64,000 nt of DNA, from the NCBI RefSeq assembly GCF_040706615.1, contig NZ_JAPDRF010000002.1, forward strand, positions 1 through 64,000, read 5' to 3'. This document shows, piece after piece, positions 1-8,361 of this stretch. Each line of letters opens with the position of its first letter. Within the stretch, counting starts at the first letter, position 1. The DNA is from Lentisalinibacter sediminis. Lineage in GTDB: Bacteria; Pseudomonadota; Gammaproteobacteria; Steroidobacterales; Woeseiaceae. The notes beneath the pieces were generated by a model that saw nothing but the letters and a program-made list of their open reading frames with translations, was not told the origin of the DNA and made no database searches. A program made the position numbers and the translations under genes.

Positions 1-127
1 CACCACCAAACTTCTCGGCCATCACCTTCGTCATCGCAGCCGTCAAAGTCGTCTTACCGTGGTCCACGTGGCCAATCGTGCCTACGTTCACGTGGGGCTT
101 CGTTCTCTCAAACTTCGCTTTGGACAT
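1..127 (-). CDS. tuf: Elongation factor Tu, N-terminal fragment (cut by window edge)
   Basis: Read on the minus strand, the fragment begins MSKAKFERTKPHVNVGTIGH and continues through the GHVDHGKTT P-loop of the EF-Tu GTPase. EF-Tu delivers aminoacyl-tRNA to the ribosome in the cytoplasm. Only about 42 codons are inside the window; the rest lies to the left. An AGGTAGG-like ribosome binding site precedes the ATG at 127. It follows the tRNA-Tyr, tRNA-Gly and tRNA-Thr genes on the same strand, the arrangement of the E. coli tufB locus, so it is probably co-transcribed with them. Confidence 0.97.
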   Translation of the reverse strand, partial: MSKAKFERTKPHVNVGTIGHVDHGKTTLTAAMTKVMAEKFGG

Positions 128-333
128 CTCTGCCTACCTTTCAGTCGGGCTTTTCAAACACGCTCGTATCGAACACTCTGATAAGGGTCGCCAAACCCCG
201 CGCATCCATGCCGGATCGCGGTGACCCTCACCCCTCGAATTTTCCCTCGGCCGCAGGCTGCGCACGCCGTGGCCCTCATCTCCTTCGCCGCGGACCGTCG
301 CTCCCGGTCCATCGCGTCGCGGCTCGCTTGATC

Positions 334-409
<76 letters not shown>

Positions 410-446
410 TTAATGCACTCCCTACACGAAAGACGAACAGGGCGGA

Positions 447-520
447 TGGAGCGGGTGATGGGAATCGAACCCACATCATCAGCTTGGAAGGCTGAGGTTC
501 TACCGTTGAACTACACCCGC
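447..520 (-). tRNA. tRNA-Gly (anticodon TCC)
   Basis: A 74-nt tRNA on the minus strand with acceptor stem GCGGGTG/CACCCGC, anticodon loop CTTCCAA (TCC), T loop GGTTCGATTCC and encoded CCA. It is the middle gene of the Tyr-Gly-Thr-tuf cluster. Confidence 0.97.
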
Positions 521-634
521 CAACCTGTGCCGCCTGCAATTGCCACTCCGGTCAGCTTTCCCCGATCCTCTTCCCATCCTCTTCGATGACTCTTCGCCGA
601 TGGCAGCCGCCGATTCCGTACCTTTTTCCACAGC

Positions 635-671
635 AAACAGCCCGGTCGAGGCCGTATGCCCCGGGCTGTTT
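635..671. other. Hairpin between tRNA-Tyr and tRNA-Gly
   Basis: An 11-bp inverted repeat AAACAGCCCGG/CCGGGCTGTTT with a 15-nt loop, in the 189-base spacer between tRNA-Tyr and tRNA-Gly. The minus-strand transcript has no clear U-tract directly after it, so it could be a processing or attenuation structure rather than a full terminator. Function is inferred only from position. Confidence 0.4.
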
Positions 672-709
672 CAGTACTTCTTCCGGCTTGCCGCCACCGC
701 CTATTGTCC

Positions 710-794
710 TGGTGGAGGGGGTAGGATTCGAACCTACGTAGGCATAGCCAGCAGATTTACAGTCTGCCCTCGTTGACCGCTTGAGTACCCCTCC
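710..794 (-). tRNA. tRNA-Tyr (anticodon GTA)
   Basis: An 85-nt class II tRNA on the minus strand with a long variable arm. The acceptor stem GGAGGGG pairs with CCCCTCC, the anticodon loop contains TGTAAA (GTA), the T loop is GGTTCGAATCC and CCA is encoded. First gene of the tRNA-tuf transcription unit. Confidence 0.97.
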
Positions 795-811
795 GCGGAA
801 ACAAGCCCGCT

Positions 812-841
812 ATTGTCCAACCATGCCCCCCCTGCTGTCAA
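812..841 (-). promoter_or_regulatory. Sigma70-type promoter of the tRNA-tuf operon
   Basis: On the minus strand a perfect TTGACA (836-841) is followed after 18 bases by GACAAT (812-817), upstream of tRNA-Tyr. The bases after the -10 are GC-rich (GCGGGC), as in stringently controlled stable-RNA promoters. The TTGACA match is seen directly; the start site and stringent control are inferred. Confidence 0.6.
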
Positions 842-877
842 CAAGGGGTCCCGGCCCGCGGGGGGCCGGCGGCGCCC

Positions 878-1378
878 TCAGAGCGCCCAGTGCCAGGGCT
901 CGTAGACGAAGCCCTCGGGGTTGCCGGGCGGGTAGCTCAGGCCGAAGCCGAAATCGCCGGCGCGGCGCCCGAGCCAGCAGAAAGCCGGGGAGCGCTCGAA
1001 CTCCTCCGTCAGCGGCCGGAACCCGGGGGTGGCGATGTCGATGGCCTCGCCGGTGTGGTGCTGGCTGTAGCCGGGCGCCGCATTCACCGCCAGGATGTCC
1101 TCGATGGACTGCCCGGCTTCCAGCTTGTGGCGGATGAGGGCGGCCTGGTACTCGACACTGCGGAATCCGGAGACCAGGAGCAGGCGGATGCCCTCCTCGG
1201 CCGCGGCTTCCCGCATGGCCTGCCAGCAATCGGCGGCGCGGGGCGTAAGCTTCTGGGGCCGGCCCACGAGATTGGGTCCCACGTCGATCAGGCCCGTGGC
1301 CTCCTCGAAACGGGGCCGCGGCGGCGCCTCGCCGTAATCCCGCGGGATACCGAGTTCCCTGTGCAGCTCTGCCAGCAT
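878..1378 (-). CDS. VanY-type D-alanyl-D-alanine carboxypeptidase (M15 family)
   Basis: A 166-aa protein of the M15B/VanY peptidase family, which trims the terminal D-Ala of peptidoglycan stem peptides or acts as an LD-type endopeptidase. The zinc motif is visible as SQHHTGEAIDIA (His and Asp ligands), and the third ligand region as YEPWHW near the C terminus. LLVSGFRS is the conserved strand before them. I chose the ATG at 1378 because AGGAG lies 6 bases upstream; a longer reading frame exists but would run into the cmoA start. No signal peptide is visible, which is unusual for a cell-wall enzyme. It is divergent from cmoA. Confidence 0.85.
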   Translation of the reverse strand: MLAELHRELGIPRDYGEAPPRPRFEEATGLIDVGPNLVGRPQKLTPRAADCWQAMREAAAEEGIRLLLVSGFRSVEYQAALIRHKLEAGQSIEDILAVNAAPGYSQHHTGEAIDIATPGFRPLTEEFERSPAFCWLGRRAGDFGFGLSYPPGNPEGFVYEPWHWAL

Positions 1379-1466
1379 CGCAACTCCTGTGACCGGTCGC
1401 CGGCCGCCGTGTTCCCCTGCCCCGGCCGAGCTTGACGCCGCCGGAGCGCCACCGGACCATCTTTCC

Positions 1467-2210
1467 ATGGCAGGCTCTAAACGCGATTTTATCTACCGGG
1501 ACTCCGGTGGCAACCGGGGTTCGTTCGAATTCAACGAACGGGTGGCCGAGGTGTTCGGGGACATGATCCGCCGTTCCGTCCCCGGCTACGGCCGCACGCT
1601 GGCGGAGATCGAGCGTCTGGCGGCGAGGGCCGCGGCGCCGGGCTCCACCTGCTACGACCTCGGCTGCTCCCTGGGCGCCGCCACCGTGGCCATGGCCCGC
1701 GGCATCCGTTGCGATGACGCCCGCATCGTGGCCGTGGACAACTCCCCCGCCATGATCGAGCGCTGTCGGGAAATTCTCGACGAGAGCGGGATCGTCGGGA
1801 CAGGGGTGGCGGTGGAGCTGCGCACGGAGGACCTGCGGGATACGCCGATCCGCGACGCGAGCCTGGTGGTGCTGAACTACACGCTGCAGTTCGTGCCCCG
1901 CGACGACCGGCCGGGCCTGCTCGCCCGTATCCGGCACGGCATGCGCGACGGCGGAATCCTGGTGCTGTCGGAGAAGATCCGGTTTGCCGATCCGGTGCTG
2001 GACGCCCTGTTCGTCGAGTTACACCACGACTTCAAGCGAACCAACGCCTACAGTGATCTGGAGATCAGCCGCAAGCGGGCCGCCCTGGAGAAGGTGCTGG
2101 TCCCCGACACCGCCGACACCCACCTGCAGCGGCTGCGTAGCGCCGGCTTCGGCCACGCCGCCTGCTGGATGCAGGAACTCAACTTCGCCTCGTTCGTGGC
2201 CGTCGCCTGA
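1467..2210 (+). CDS. cmoA: Carboxy-S-adenosyl-L-methionine synthase CmoA
   Basis: A 247-aa SAM-dependent enzyme, the same length as E. coli CmoA. It converts SAM and prephenate to carboxy-SAM, the donor for wobble-uridine modification. The N-terminal KRDFIYRDSG..FEFNERVAEVFGDMI region and the YDLGCSLGAAT SAM-binding motif are diagnostic, followed by VLNYTLQFV and a C-terminal SFVAV ending. The ATG at 1467 fits the family N terminus. cmoB follows 9 bases downstream, so the two act in one cytoplasmic pathway and are likely co-transcribed. Confidence 0.95.
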   Translation: MAGSKRDFIYRDSGGNRGSFEFNERVAEVFGDMIRRSVPGYGRTLAEIERLAARAAAPGSTCYDLGCSLGAATVAMARGIRCDDARIVAVDNSPAMIERCREILDESGIVGTGVAVELRTEDLRDTPIRDASLVVLNYTLQFVPRDDRPGLLARIRHGMRDGGILVLSEKIRFADPVLDALFVELHHDFKRTNAYSDLEISRKRAALEKVLVPDTADTHLQRLRSAGFGHAACWMQELNFASFVAVA

Positions 2211-2219
2211 CGGCGGCCC

Positions 2220-3209
2220 GTGGGTGACCCGACCGCTATGGCCCTGGCCGATCTCGAACTCCTGCGCCGGACGCTCGCCGCCGAGGGGGCCGGCGACTGG
2301 GGCGAGGCGCTCGCGGCCGCCGCCGCGGCCGCGGCGGCACGGCCACACGGCGACAAGCCGCGGTGGGAGGCGGCCATCGAGCGTCTCCCTGCCCTCGAAC
2401 CCAACAGGCCAATCGCCGACGGCCCGGCGGTGCGGATCGGCAGCACGGCCGACGCCGGGATGCGGGAGGCCATCCGCGAGGCGCTGCTGGCGCTGACGCC
2501 CTGGCGCAAGGGGCCGTTCGCGGTGCACGGCGTCGAGGTGGACGCCGAGTGGCGCTCGGAGATGAAGTGGGACCGGCTCGCGCCCCACGTCTCCGACCTC
2601 CGCGATCGCCGGGTGCTGGACGTGGGCTGCGGCAACGGCTACTACGCCCTGCGCATGCTGGACGCCGGCGCCCGCTGGGTGCTGGGAGCCGATCCGATGC
2701 GGTTGTTCAGCCTCCAGTACCGGGCGCTCCGGAATTTCACACCACCGTTGCCGTTCTGGCTGCTGCCGGCTCCTCTGGAAGACGTGCCGGAGCCGCCCGC
2801 CGGCCTCGACACGGCCTTCTCCATGGGCGTGCTCTATCACCGCCGCTCGCCCTTCGGCCATCTCGCCCGGCTGCGGCGCTGGCTGCGGCCGGGCGGCGAA
2901 CTGGTGCTGGAGACGCTGGTGGTAGAGGGCGGACCGGACACGGTGCTGGTGCCGCCGGGACGCTACGCCCGCATGCGCAACGTGTGGTTCCTGCCCTCCG
3001 TGGCCGCGCTCACCGTCTGGCTGCAGCGCGCCGGTTTCGACGCCGTGCGCTGCGTGGACGTCAGCGCCACCAGCACCGCCGAACAGCGGAGCACCGAGTG
3101 GATGCCTTTCCAGTCATTGCAGGACGCCCTGGATCCCGCGGACCCGGTACGCACCGTGGAAGGTCACCCCGCGCCGCTGCGCGCAGTCCTCATCGCCGAA
3201 AGAACCTGA
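2220..3209 (+). CDS. cmoB: tRNA U34 carboxymethyltransferase CmoB
   Basis: About 329 aa; it transfers the carboxymethyl group of carboxy-SAM to 5-hydroxyuridine at position 34 of tRNA, giving cmo5U. Seen: LTPWRKGPF, EWRSEMKWDRLAPH, the SAM motif VLDVGCGNGYY, FSMGVLYHRRSP and EGHPAPLRAVLIA, all in the order of E. coli CmoB (323 aa). The listed start is a GTG; an ATG at 2238 is an equally possible start and neither has a strong Shine-Dalgarno sequence. An alanine-rich stretch near residues 35-47 is a local oddity. It follows cmoA directly. Confidence 0.95.
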   Translation: MGDPTAMALADLELLRRTLAAEGAGDWGEALAAAAAAAAARPHGDKPRWEAAIERLPALEPNRPIADGPAVRIGSTADAGMREAIREALLALTPWRKGPFAVHGVEVDAEWRSEMKWDRLAPHVSDLRDRRVLDVGCGNGYYALRMLDAGARWVLGADPMRLFSLQYRALRNFTPPLPFWLLPAPLEDVPEPPAGLDTAFSMGVLYHRRSPFGHLARLRRWLRPGGELVLETLVVEGGPDTVLVPPGRYARMRNVWFLPSVAALTVWLQRAGFDAVRCVDVSATSTAEQRSTEWMPFQSLQDALDPADPVRTVEGHPAPLRAVLIAERT

Positions 3210-3222
3210 GCGGGGTCGGTCC

Positions 3223-4128
3223 TCAGCGCGCCGGCGGGCGGCACGCGTCGTGGAAGGTCACATCCAGCGCTCCCGGCGAGCGCATCAGCCAGACCGCGCC
3301 GCCGTCGGTGCCGGAATCCGGGCCGCTGTGGATCCAGTTGGCCGGGCGCCGGAAATAGCCGCCGGGCAGGTAGTCGCCGTCCTTGCGGCCTTCCGGCAGG
3401 CACTCGGACAGACGGTAGTCGCCCTCCAGCAGATAGCCCTCCTCCACCACCGAGTGGCTCTCCCAGGGCACCTCCACGCCCGGACCGATTTTCACCAGCC
3501 AGGTGCGCGCGCCGGTGCCGGGGTCGTTCTTCAGGTCCTTGACGCTGAGATCCAGCGCCACGCCGGCATCCCGGGCCACCGTGCCCGGCCGCCAGGGCAG
3601 CGAACGGGCGCTGGCGACGAAGATCTGCCCGAGCTCCGAGGCCGGGTCGGCCGGATCGGTGAACACCAGCATCTTCGCGGGGCGCACGGCGGTGATCGAC
3701 GGCGGCTGCGCGCCCCGCGGCACGTACAGGAGATCGCCGCCCTGCAGCTGGCGCTCGCCCGCCTGCACCCGGCCTTCCAGCACGTACCACTCCCGGGTGA
3801 AGGCCGCGTTGACCATGCCGGTCCAGCGCCAGCCCAGCGGCACGCTCAGGTGGATGGCGCTGCGCCCGGTGAACTCGTCCACGCTCAGGCGCCGGGCCGT
3901 CACGCCGGGATAGGGGCTCCAGGGTTCTACCGGCGCCGTCTGCGCCTGAATGAAACCGGTGAAGGTCGGCGGCGGGGGCTCCTGGCTGGCACAACCCGCC
4001 AGGGCGAGGACGACCAGCGCCACCGCCGCGACGGTGGGCCGGCCGCGGGCCGCGCGCGCGCGCTCGCCGCCAATCGACCGACGACCCGTTCGACGAGCCT
4101 CCCTATTGTCCGTCCGACAATGCTGCAT
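3223..4128 (-). CDS. Lipoprotein with two cupin-like halves (DUF4437-like)
   Basis: About 301 aa with an N-terminal hydrophobic signal ending in the lipobox LALAGC, so it is predicted to be lipid-anchored in the periplasm. The body has two cupin-like beta regions: one around LEGRVQAGERQLQGGDLLYVPRG and one around EEGYLLEGDYRL..GGYFRRPANWIHSGP. This duplicated layout resembles the DUF4437 cupin family; no catalytic activity can be assigned. The ATG at 4128 was chosen because GGAG sits about 7 bases upstream. It is convergent with cmoB and divergent from the FkbM gene, so it is probably its own unit. Confidence 0.6.
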   Translation of the reverse strand: MQHCRTDNREARRTGRRSIGGERARAARGRPTVAAVALVVLALAGCASQEPPPPTFTGFIQAQTAPVEPWSPYPGVTARRLSVDEFTGRSAIHLSVPLGWRWTGMVNAAFTREWYVLEGRVQAGERQLQGGDLLYVPRGAQPPSITAVRPAKMLVFTDPADPASELGQIFVASARSLPWRPGTVARDAGVALDLSVKDLKNDPGTGARTWLVKIGPGVEVPWESHSVVEEGYLLEGDYRLSECLPEGRKDGDYLPGGYFRRPANWIHSGPDSGTDGGAVWLMRSPGALDVTFHDACRPPAR

Positions 4129-4208
4129 GGCCGACTCCGGGCAACGAAAGCGGTTAAACTCTAGCGCGTCACCGCCCCACACGCACCTGCCGCCACCGCA
4201 TCACGCCC

Positions 4209-5012
4209 ATGGATCTCCGCGCCGCCGCCTACGTCGTCAACCGCTTCATACTGCGCAGGCCGCGCGTGCTGGCTAAGGCGGACCATTTCGACCTGCGCCT
4301 GCGGGTGCGCACCGACGACGTGATCGGCCGCCACATCTACAAGTACGGCGCGCACGAGCCCGAGACCACGGACTTTCTGAAGCGCACTCTCGACATCCGG
4401 GACGGCGACGTCATCCTGGACGTTGGCGCCAACATCGGCTGGTACTCGCTCGTGCTCGACCGCATCGCCGGCGAGGCCCGGGCGGACATCTACGCCTTCG
4501 AGCCGGACCCGGAGAACTACGCCCTGCTGGGCGAGAACCGGGCGCTGAACGCCGCGCAGCGGGTCCACCCGGTCCAGCTCGGCGTCTCGGACCGCGCGGG
4601 CACGTTCGAGCTGCATCTGTTCGGCGGTCCCAACCGGGGCCGGCACTCGATGCTGCCCATTCACGAAGGCGGCACGATCGAGATCCGCACCACCACCCTG
4701 GACGAATTCTGGGGACAGGAGGAGCTCGGCGACCGCACCCCCCGCTTCCTGAAGATGGACATCGAGGGCTTCGAGCTGGCCGCGCTGCGGGGCGCCGCCG
4801 GCGTCCTGGCGCGGTGTCCCTGCGTCATGCTCGAATATTCGCCCCGCTACATGAGCGCCGCCGGCATGGAGCCGGCCGCGCTGCTGGACTTCATGACGGA
4901 GCAGGGCTATACGCCGGCGATACTGCGCGACGGGGCGCTGGCGCCGGTCATGCGCGAGGAACTGCTGGCGAGCGACCGGCACGTGGATCTGTTCTGGCGC
5001 CGCGACGGCTGA
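4209..5012 (+). CDS. FkbM-family methyltransferase
   Basis: 267 aa, SAM-dependent. The motif VILDVGANIGWYSL is the FkbM-family SAM loop, followed by YAFEPDPENYALL and FLKMDIEGFELAALRGA, which are hallmarks of the family. These enzymes usually O-methylate sugars or polyketides. It is followed after 3 bases by a glycosyltransferase gene, so the likely job is methylation of a surface or secreted glycan, though the acceptor cannot be told from sequence. Confidence 0.88.
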   Translation: MDLRAAAYVVNRFILRRPRVLAKADHFDLRLRVRTDDVIGRHIYKYGAHEPETTDFLKRTLDIRDGDVILDVGANIGWYSLVLDRIAGEARADIYAFEPDPENYALLGENRALNAAQRVHPVQLGVSDRAGTFELHLFGGPNRGRHSMLPIHEGGTIEIRTTTLDEFWGQEELGDRTPRFLKMDIEGFELAALRGAAGVLARCPCVMLEYSPRYMSAAGMEPAALLDFMTEQGYTPAILRDGALAPVMREELLASDRHVDLFWRRDG

Positions 5013-5015
5013 GCC

Positions 5016-6107
5016 ATGCGGCTGCTCTGCATCACCTCCCACGGGGACACCCTGAACAGCGTCCGGCCGGAGGCCGAGCTCTTCATCGGCCTGCAGAAAG
5101 CCGGTGTCGCGGTGACGGTCATGACCCAGGGCGATTCGGTGTACGCCGGCCCCATGCGGGAGGCGGGCATCGAGGTGGTGGATTTCGTGCCCCGGCGCAA
5201 GGTCTCGCCGGCGGCCATCCGACGCATCCGCCGCGAACTCAGGGAACGGCGCATCGACGTCGTCTATTCCCTCAATAACAAGGCCGTCGCCAACACGAAC
5301 CTCGCCGCCACCGGGCTGCCGGTGAAGGTGGTCACGTACCGCGGGCAGACGGGCAATATCCATCGCTGGGACCCGAGCGCCTATCTCACCCACCTCAATC
5401 CCCGGGTGGACATGATCCTGTGCGTGGCCGATGCCGTTCGCGACAGCCTGCGGGCCCAGCACCCGCATCCCGGGCGGGTGCGCACCGTCTACAAGGGACA
5501 CAGCCTCGACTGGTACCGGGATCCGCCGGCGGATCTCGGCGAATTCGGCATCCCGGCGGGTGCCTTCACCGTGATCTGCGTGGCCAACAACCGGCCGCGG
5601 AAGGGTGTCGGCGTGCTGGTCGAGGCCACCTACCGGCTGCCCCGGGATGCCGCGATCCATCTGCTGCTGGTGGGCGGCGGGCTGGAGGAGCCGGACCTCG
5701 CCCGGCTGATCGGCGCGAGCCCGATGCGCGGGCGCATGCACGTGGCGGGGTTCCGACGGGACGCCACCGCGCTGGTGGCCGCCTGCTCGGCCTCGGTACT
5801 GCCGTCGCTGAAGCGCGAGGGCCTGCCCAAAACGGTCATCGAGTCGATGGCCTACGCCGTCCCGCCGATCGTCACGGACACCGGCGGCAGCGCGGAGCTG
5901 GTACTGGACGGCCAGTCCGGCATCGTGGTGGCGCCCGGCGACGCCGGGGCCATCGCCGACGCGATCCGCTTCCTGTACGACAACCCCACGGAGCGCGCGC
6001 TGATGGGCCGGCGCGCCAGGGAACGGCTGGACCGGCACTTCAACGTCGCCGAGACGGTGCGCCACACGAAGGAGCTGCTGGAATCGCTGCTGGAGGACCG
6101 GGGATGA
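5016..6107 (+). CDS. Glycosyltransferase, GT4 type
   Basis: 363 aa with the two-domain GT-B layout. The N-terminal half starts MRLLCITSHGDTL; the C-terminal half has VANNRPRKGVGVLVEA, LLLVGGGLEEPDL, the catalytic-site segment PSLKREGLPKTVIESMA and TDTGGSAELV, typical of GT4 retaining transferases. The donor sugar and acceptor are unknown. It lies 3 bases after the FkbM methyltransferase, and its stop overlaps the start of the next gene by four bases (ATGA), so the genes are translationally coupled. Confidence 0.88.
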   Translation: MRLLCITSHGDTLNSVRPEAELFIGLQKAGVAVTVMTQGDSVYAGPMREAGIEVVDFVPRRKVSPAAIRRIRRELRERRIDVVYSLNNKAVANTNLAATGLPVKVVTYRGQTGNIHRWDPSAYLTHLNPRVDMILCVADAVRDSLRAQHPHPGRVRTVYKGHSLDWYRDPPADLGEFGIPAGAFTVICVANNRPRKGVGVLVEATYRLPRDAAIHLLLVGGGLEEPDLARLIGASPMRGRMHVAGFRRDATALVAACSASVLPSLKREGLPKTVIESMAYAVPPIVTDTGGSAELVLDGQSGIVVAPGDAGAIADAIRFLYDNPTERALMGRRARERLDRHFNVAETVRHTKELLESLLEDRG

Positions 6108-6610
6108 GGCCCGCCGGACCCGTCTGCCGGCTCCCCGAGGTGGACAGCCCGCCGCCCCGGCGCGGCGCTCTCCTCTACGTCCTCGCCGAACCCGACAGCG
6201 GACTCGTCTGCTACGTGGGACAGACCCGCCGCCCCCGGGCCAGGCTGCTCGGTCATATCCGTGCCGGCCGGGTGTGGCTGCGCGCCCTGGCGGAGCGGCC
6301 ACGGCCAGCGCCGTTGCAGCGGCCGCTGCCGCTCTGGGACGACCCGCCGGAGCGCTTCAGCCGCGCCCGGCCGTCGCGGGAACCGGCCGTGCTGGAGGAA
6401 TGGCTGGCCCTGCTCGCCGCCGAGAACAAGGCGCCCGGTATGAGGCTGATCGAGAGCATTGCCTGTGACCGGGCCTGCGGCTGCACCTTCGTCGCCGACT
6501 GCCGCCGGGCGCGGCTGCGCGAAGCCTGGTGGATCGACAACCTGCTGCTGGCGGGCCATCCGCTGCTGAACCGGACGCTGCCGCGCCGCGGCCGGGGCAC
6601 GACGGCATGA
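6104..6610 (+). CDS. Stand-alone GIY-YIG domain protein with a cysteine cluster
   Basis: 168 aa. ALLYVLAEPDSGLVCYVGQT (residues 22-41) matches the GIY and YIG strands of the GIY-YIG nuclease fold, followed by Arg residues and H51. The C-terminal part EAWWIDNLLLAGHPLLN (from residue 140) matches the catalytic-Glu helix and the usual G..LLN ending. Between them Cys121, Cys125, Cys127 and Cys133 form a compact cluster that could bind a metal. The start is the ATG overlapping the glycosyltransferase stop; its own stop overlaps the next start. Activity is not proven: several relatives of such small proteins have no known substrate. Confidence 0.7.
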   Translation: MRPAGPVCRLPEVDSPPPRRGALLYVLAEPDSGLVCYVGQTRRPRARLLGHIRAGRVWLRALAERPRPAPLQRPLPLWDDPPERFSRARPSREPAVLEEWLALLAAENKAPGMRLIESIACDRACGCTFVADCRRARLREAWWIDNLLLAGHPLLNRTLPRRGRGTTA

Positions 6611-7248
6611 GCCTGCCGCCCCTCGCGGAACTCCTTGCCGAATCCATAGGCTGGCTGGACCTCGCAGGCGTCGCGGTCTTCGCCGTCTCCGGCGCGCTCG
6701 AGGCGGCCCGCCGGGAGATGGACCTGCTCGGCTTCGTGCTCGTGGGCTCGGTCACCGGCATCGGCGGCGGCACCCTGCGGGACCTGCTGCTCGGCAGCAC
6801 GCCGGTCTTCTGGATCGACCAGCCGGTCTACATCAGTGTCTGCGTGGTGGCCGCCTGCCTCACCTTCGTCGGCGCCCGGCTGCTCAGCTCCCGCCTGCGT
6901 GCGCTCCTGTGGATGGACGCGGCGGGCCTCGCCGTCTTCGCCGTCACGGGCACCCAGGCGGCACTCGCCCAGGGCATCTCGCCGGTGATCGCCGCGGGCA
7001 TGGGCATGATGACCGCCACTTTCGGCGGCTTCATCCGCGACATCATGTGCAACGACATACCGCTGATCCTGCGCTCGGAGATCTACGCCACCGCGGCGCT
7101 GGCGGGCGCCGGTTTCTACGTCGCGCTGGACGCCGCCGGCGTGGCGAGTCCCGCGGCCACCCTGGCCGCGCTCGCGGCCGGCTTCGGCCTGCGGGCCGTC
7201 GCCATCCTCACCGGCCTCAGCCTGCCGAAATACCGCCGGCCGGGCTGA
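6607..7248 (+). CDS. TRIC-type cation channel / UPF0126 membrane protein
   Basis: 213 aa with about seven membrane segments and an internal duplication: GIGGGTLRDLLLG in the first half and TFGGFIRDIMCND in the second. This is the prokaryotic TRIC (trimeric intracellular cation channel, UPF0126, YadS-like) pattern. It is predicted to sit in the inner membrane and conduct monovalent cations, although some relatives have been proposed to move small metabolites. Its ATG overlaps the stop of the GIY-YIG gene. Confidence 0.88.
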   Translation: MSLPPLAELLAESIGWLDLAGVAVFAVSGALEAARREMDLLGFVLVGSVTGIGGGTLRDLLLGSTPVFWIDQPVYISVCVVAACLTFVGARLLSSRLRALLWMDAAGLAVFAVTGTQAALAQGISPVIAAGMGMMTATFGGFIRDIMCNDIPLILRSEIYATAALAGAGFYVALDAAGVASPAATLAALAAGFGLRAVAILTGLSLPKYRRPG

Positions 7249-7315
7249 GCCGCCGTCTGCGCTTTCCACGATCGGCAGCCGGGCGGGAATCGCCTATGCT
7301 CGGGGCGTGAAATCC

Positions 7316-8290
7316 ATGCTCCTGAAAGAAGTCGGGCGGCCGCTGGAGGCGGTGCAGAGCGAGACCCCGGCGCCGGGCGACAACGAACTCCTCATCGAGG
7401 TGAGTGCCTGCGGGGTCTGCCGCACCGACCTGCACGTGGTGGACGGCGAGCTGCCGGGCGGCAAGCTGCCCGTCGTGCCGGGTCACGAGGTCATCGGCCG
7501 GGTGGCGGATTGCGGTACCTCCGTGCGCGGGTTCCGGCAAGGCCAGCGGGTCGGCGTGCCCTGGCTGGGCGCCACCTGCGGACACTGCTGGTACTGCGAG
7601 CACGACCAGGAGAATCTCTGCGACGAGCCCGCCTTCACCGGCTTCGACCGGGACGGCGGCTTCGCCACCCACATCGTCGCCGACGCCCGCTACACCTTCC
7701 CCATCGACGCCGACTACGACGACGCCGAGGCCGCGCCGCTCATGTGCGCCGGGCTCATCGGCTACCGCTCCTGGCGCATGGCCGGCGAGGGCCGCAACCT
7801 CGGGCTGTACGGCTTCGGCGCCGCGGCCCACATCCTGATCCAGGTGGCCCTGCACCGGGGCCAGCGGGTCTATGCCTTCACCCGTCCGGGCGATACCCGG
7901 GCGCAGGAGTTCGCGCTGCGCATGGGCGCGGAATGGGCCGGCGGATCCGACGAGGCGCCGCCGGTGGAACTGGACGCGGCCATCCTGTTCGCGCCGGTCG
8001 GCGAGCTCGTGCCGGCCGGGCTCAGGGCCGTGCGCAAGGGCGGCATCGTGGTCTGCGGGGGCATCCACATGAGCGACATCCCGAGCTTCCCCTACCGCAT
8101 CCTGTGGGAGGAGCGCCGGATCCGCTCGGTGGCCAACCTCACCCGGCAGGACGCCGTGGAGTTCCTGGATCTCGCGCCCCGCGCCGGCGTGCGCACGGAG
8201 GTGACCACCTACCCGCTGGAGGAGGCCAACGCCGCGCTCGAGGACCTGAGGCACGGGCGTCTCTCCGGCGCCGCCGTGCTGGTGCCCTGA
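7316..8290 (+). CDS. Zinc-dependent alcohol dehydrogenase family protein
   Basis: About 324 aa of the medium-chain dehydrogenase family. Visible are the catalytic-zinc motif ACGVCRTDLH, PGHEVIGRV, the structural-zinc cysteines CGHCWYCEHDQENLC, and the nucleotide-binding GLYGFGAAAHILIQVA. It oxidises alcohols or reduces aldehydes with NAD(P); the substrate cannot be assigned. The ATG at 7316 has GGGG 10 bases upstream; a GTG at 7307 is the alternative. It follows the TRIC gene by 67 bases and may or may not share its promoter. Confidence 0.88.
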   Translation: MLLKEVGRPLEAVQSETPAPGDNELLIEVSACGVCRTDLHVVDGELPGGKLPVVPGHEVIGRVADCGTSVRGFRQGQRVGVPWLGATCGHCWYCEHDQENLCDEPAFTGFDRDGGFATHIVADARYTFPIDADYDDAEAAPLMCAGLIGYRSWRMAGEGRNLGLYGFGAAAHILIQVALHRGQRVYAFTRPGDTRAQEFALRMGAEWAGGSDEAPPVELDAAILFAPVGELVPAGLRAVRKGGIVVCGGIHMSDIPSFPYRILWEERRIRSVANLTRQDAVEFLDLAPRAGVRTEVTTYPLEEANAALEDLRHGRLSGAAVLVP

Positions 8291-8361
8291 CGCGATAACC
8301 CGGTTCCGCGCCGCCCGCACGCAGGCTCGCCGCCGTCCGGCGGCCGGCCCCAGTCGAGGCC

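Noticed and set aside
4161..6302. 713-codon minus-strand reading frame across the FkbM and glycosyltransferase genes
   Set aside because: It is antisense to genes with clear family motifs, has repetitive Ala/Arg/Gly/Pro/His composition typical of a shadow frame in high-GC DNA, and no recognisable domain.
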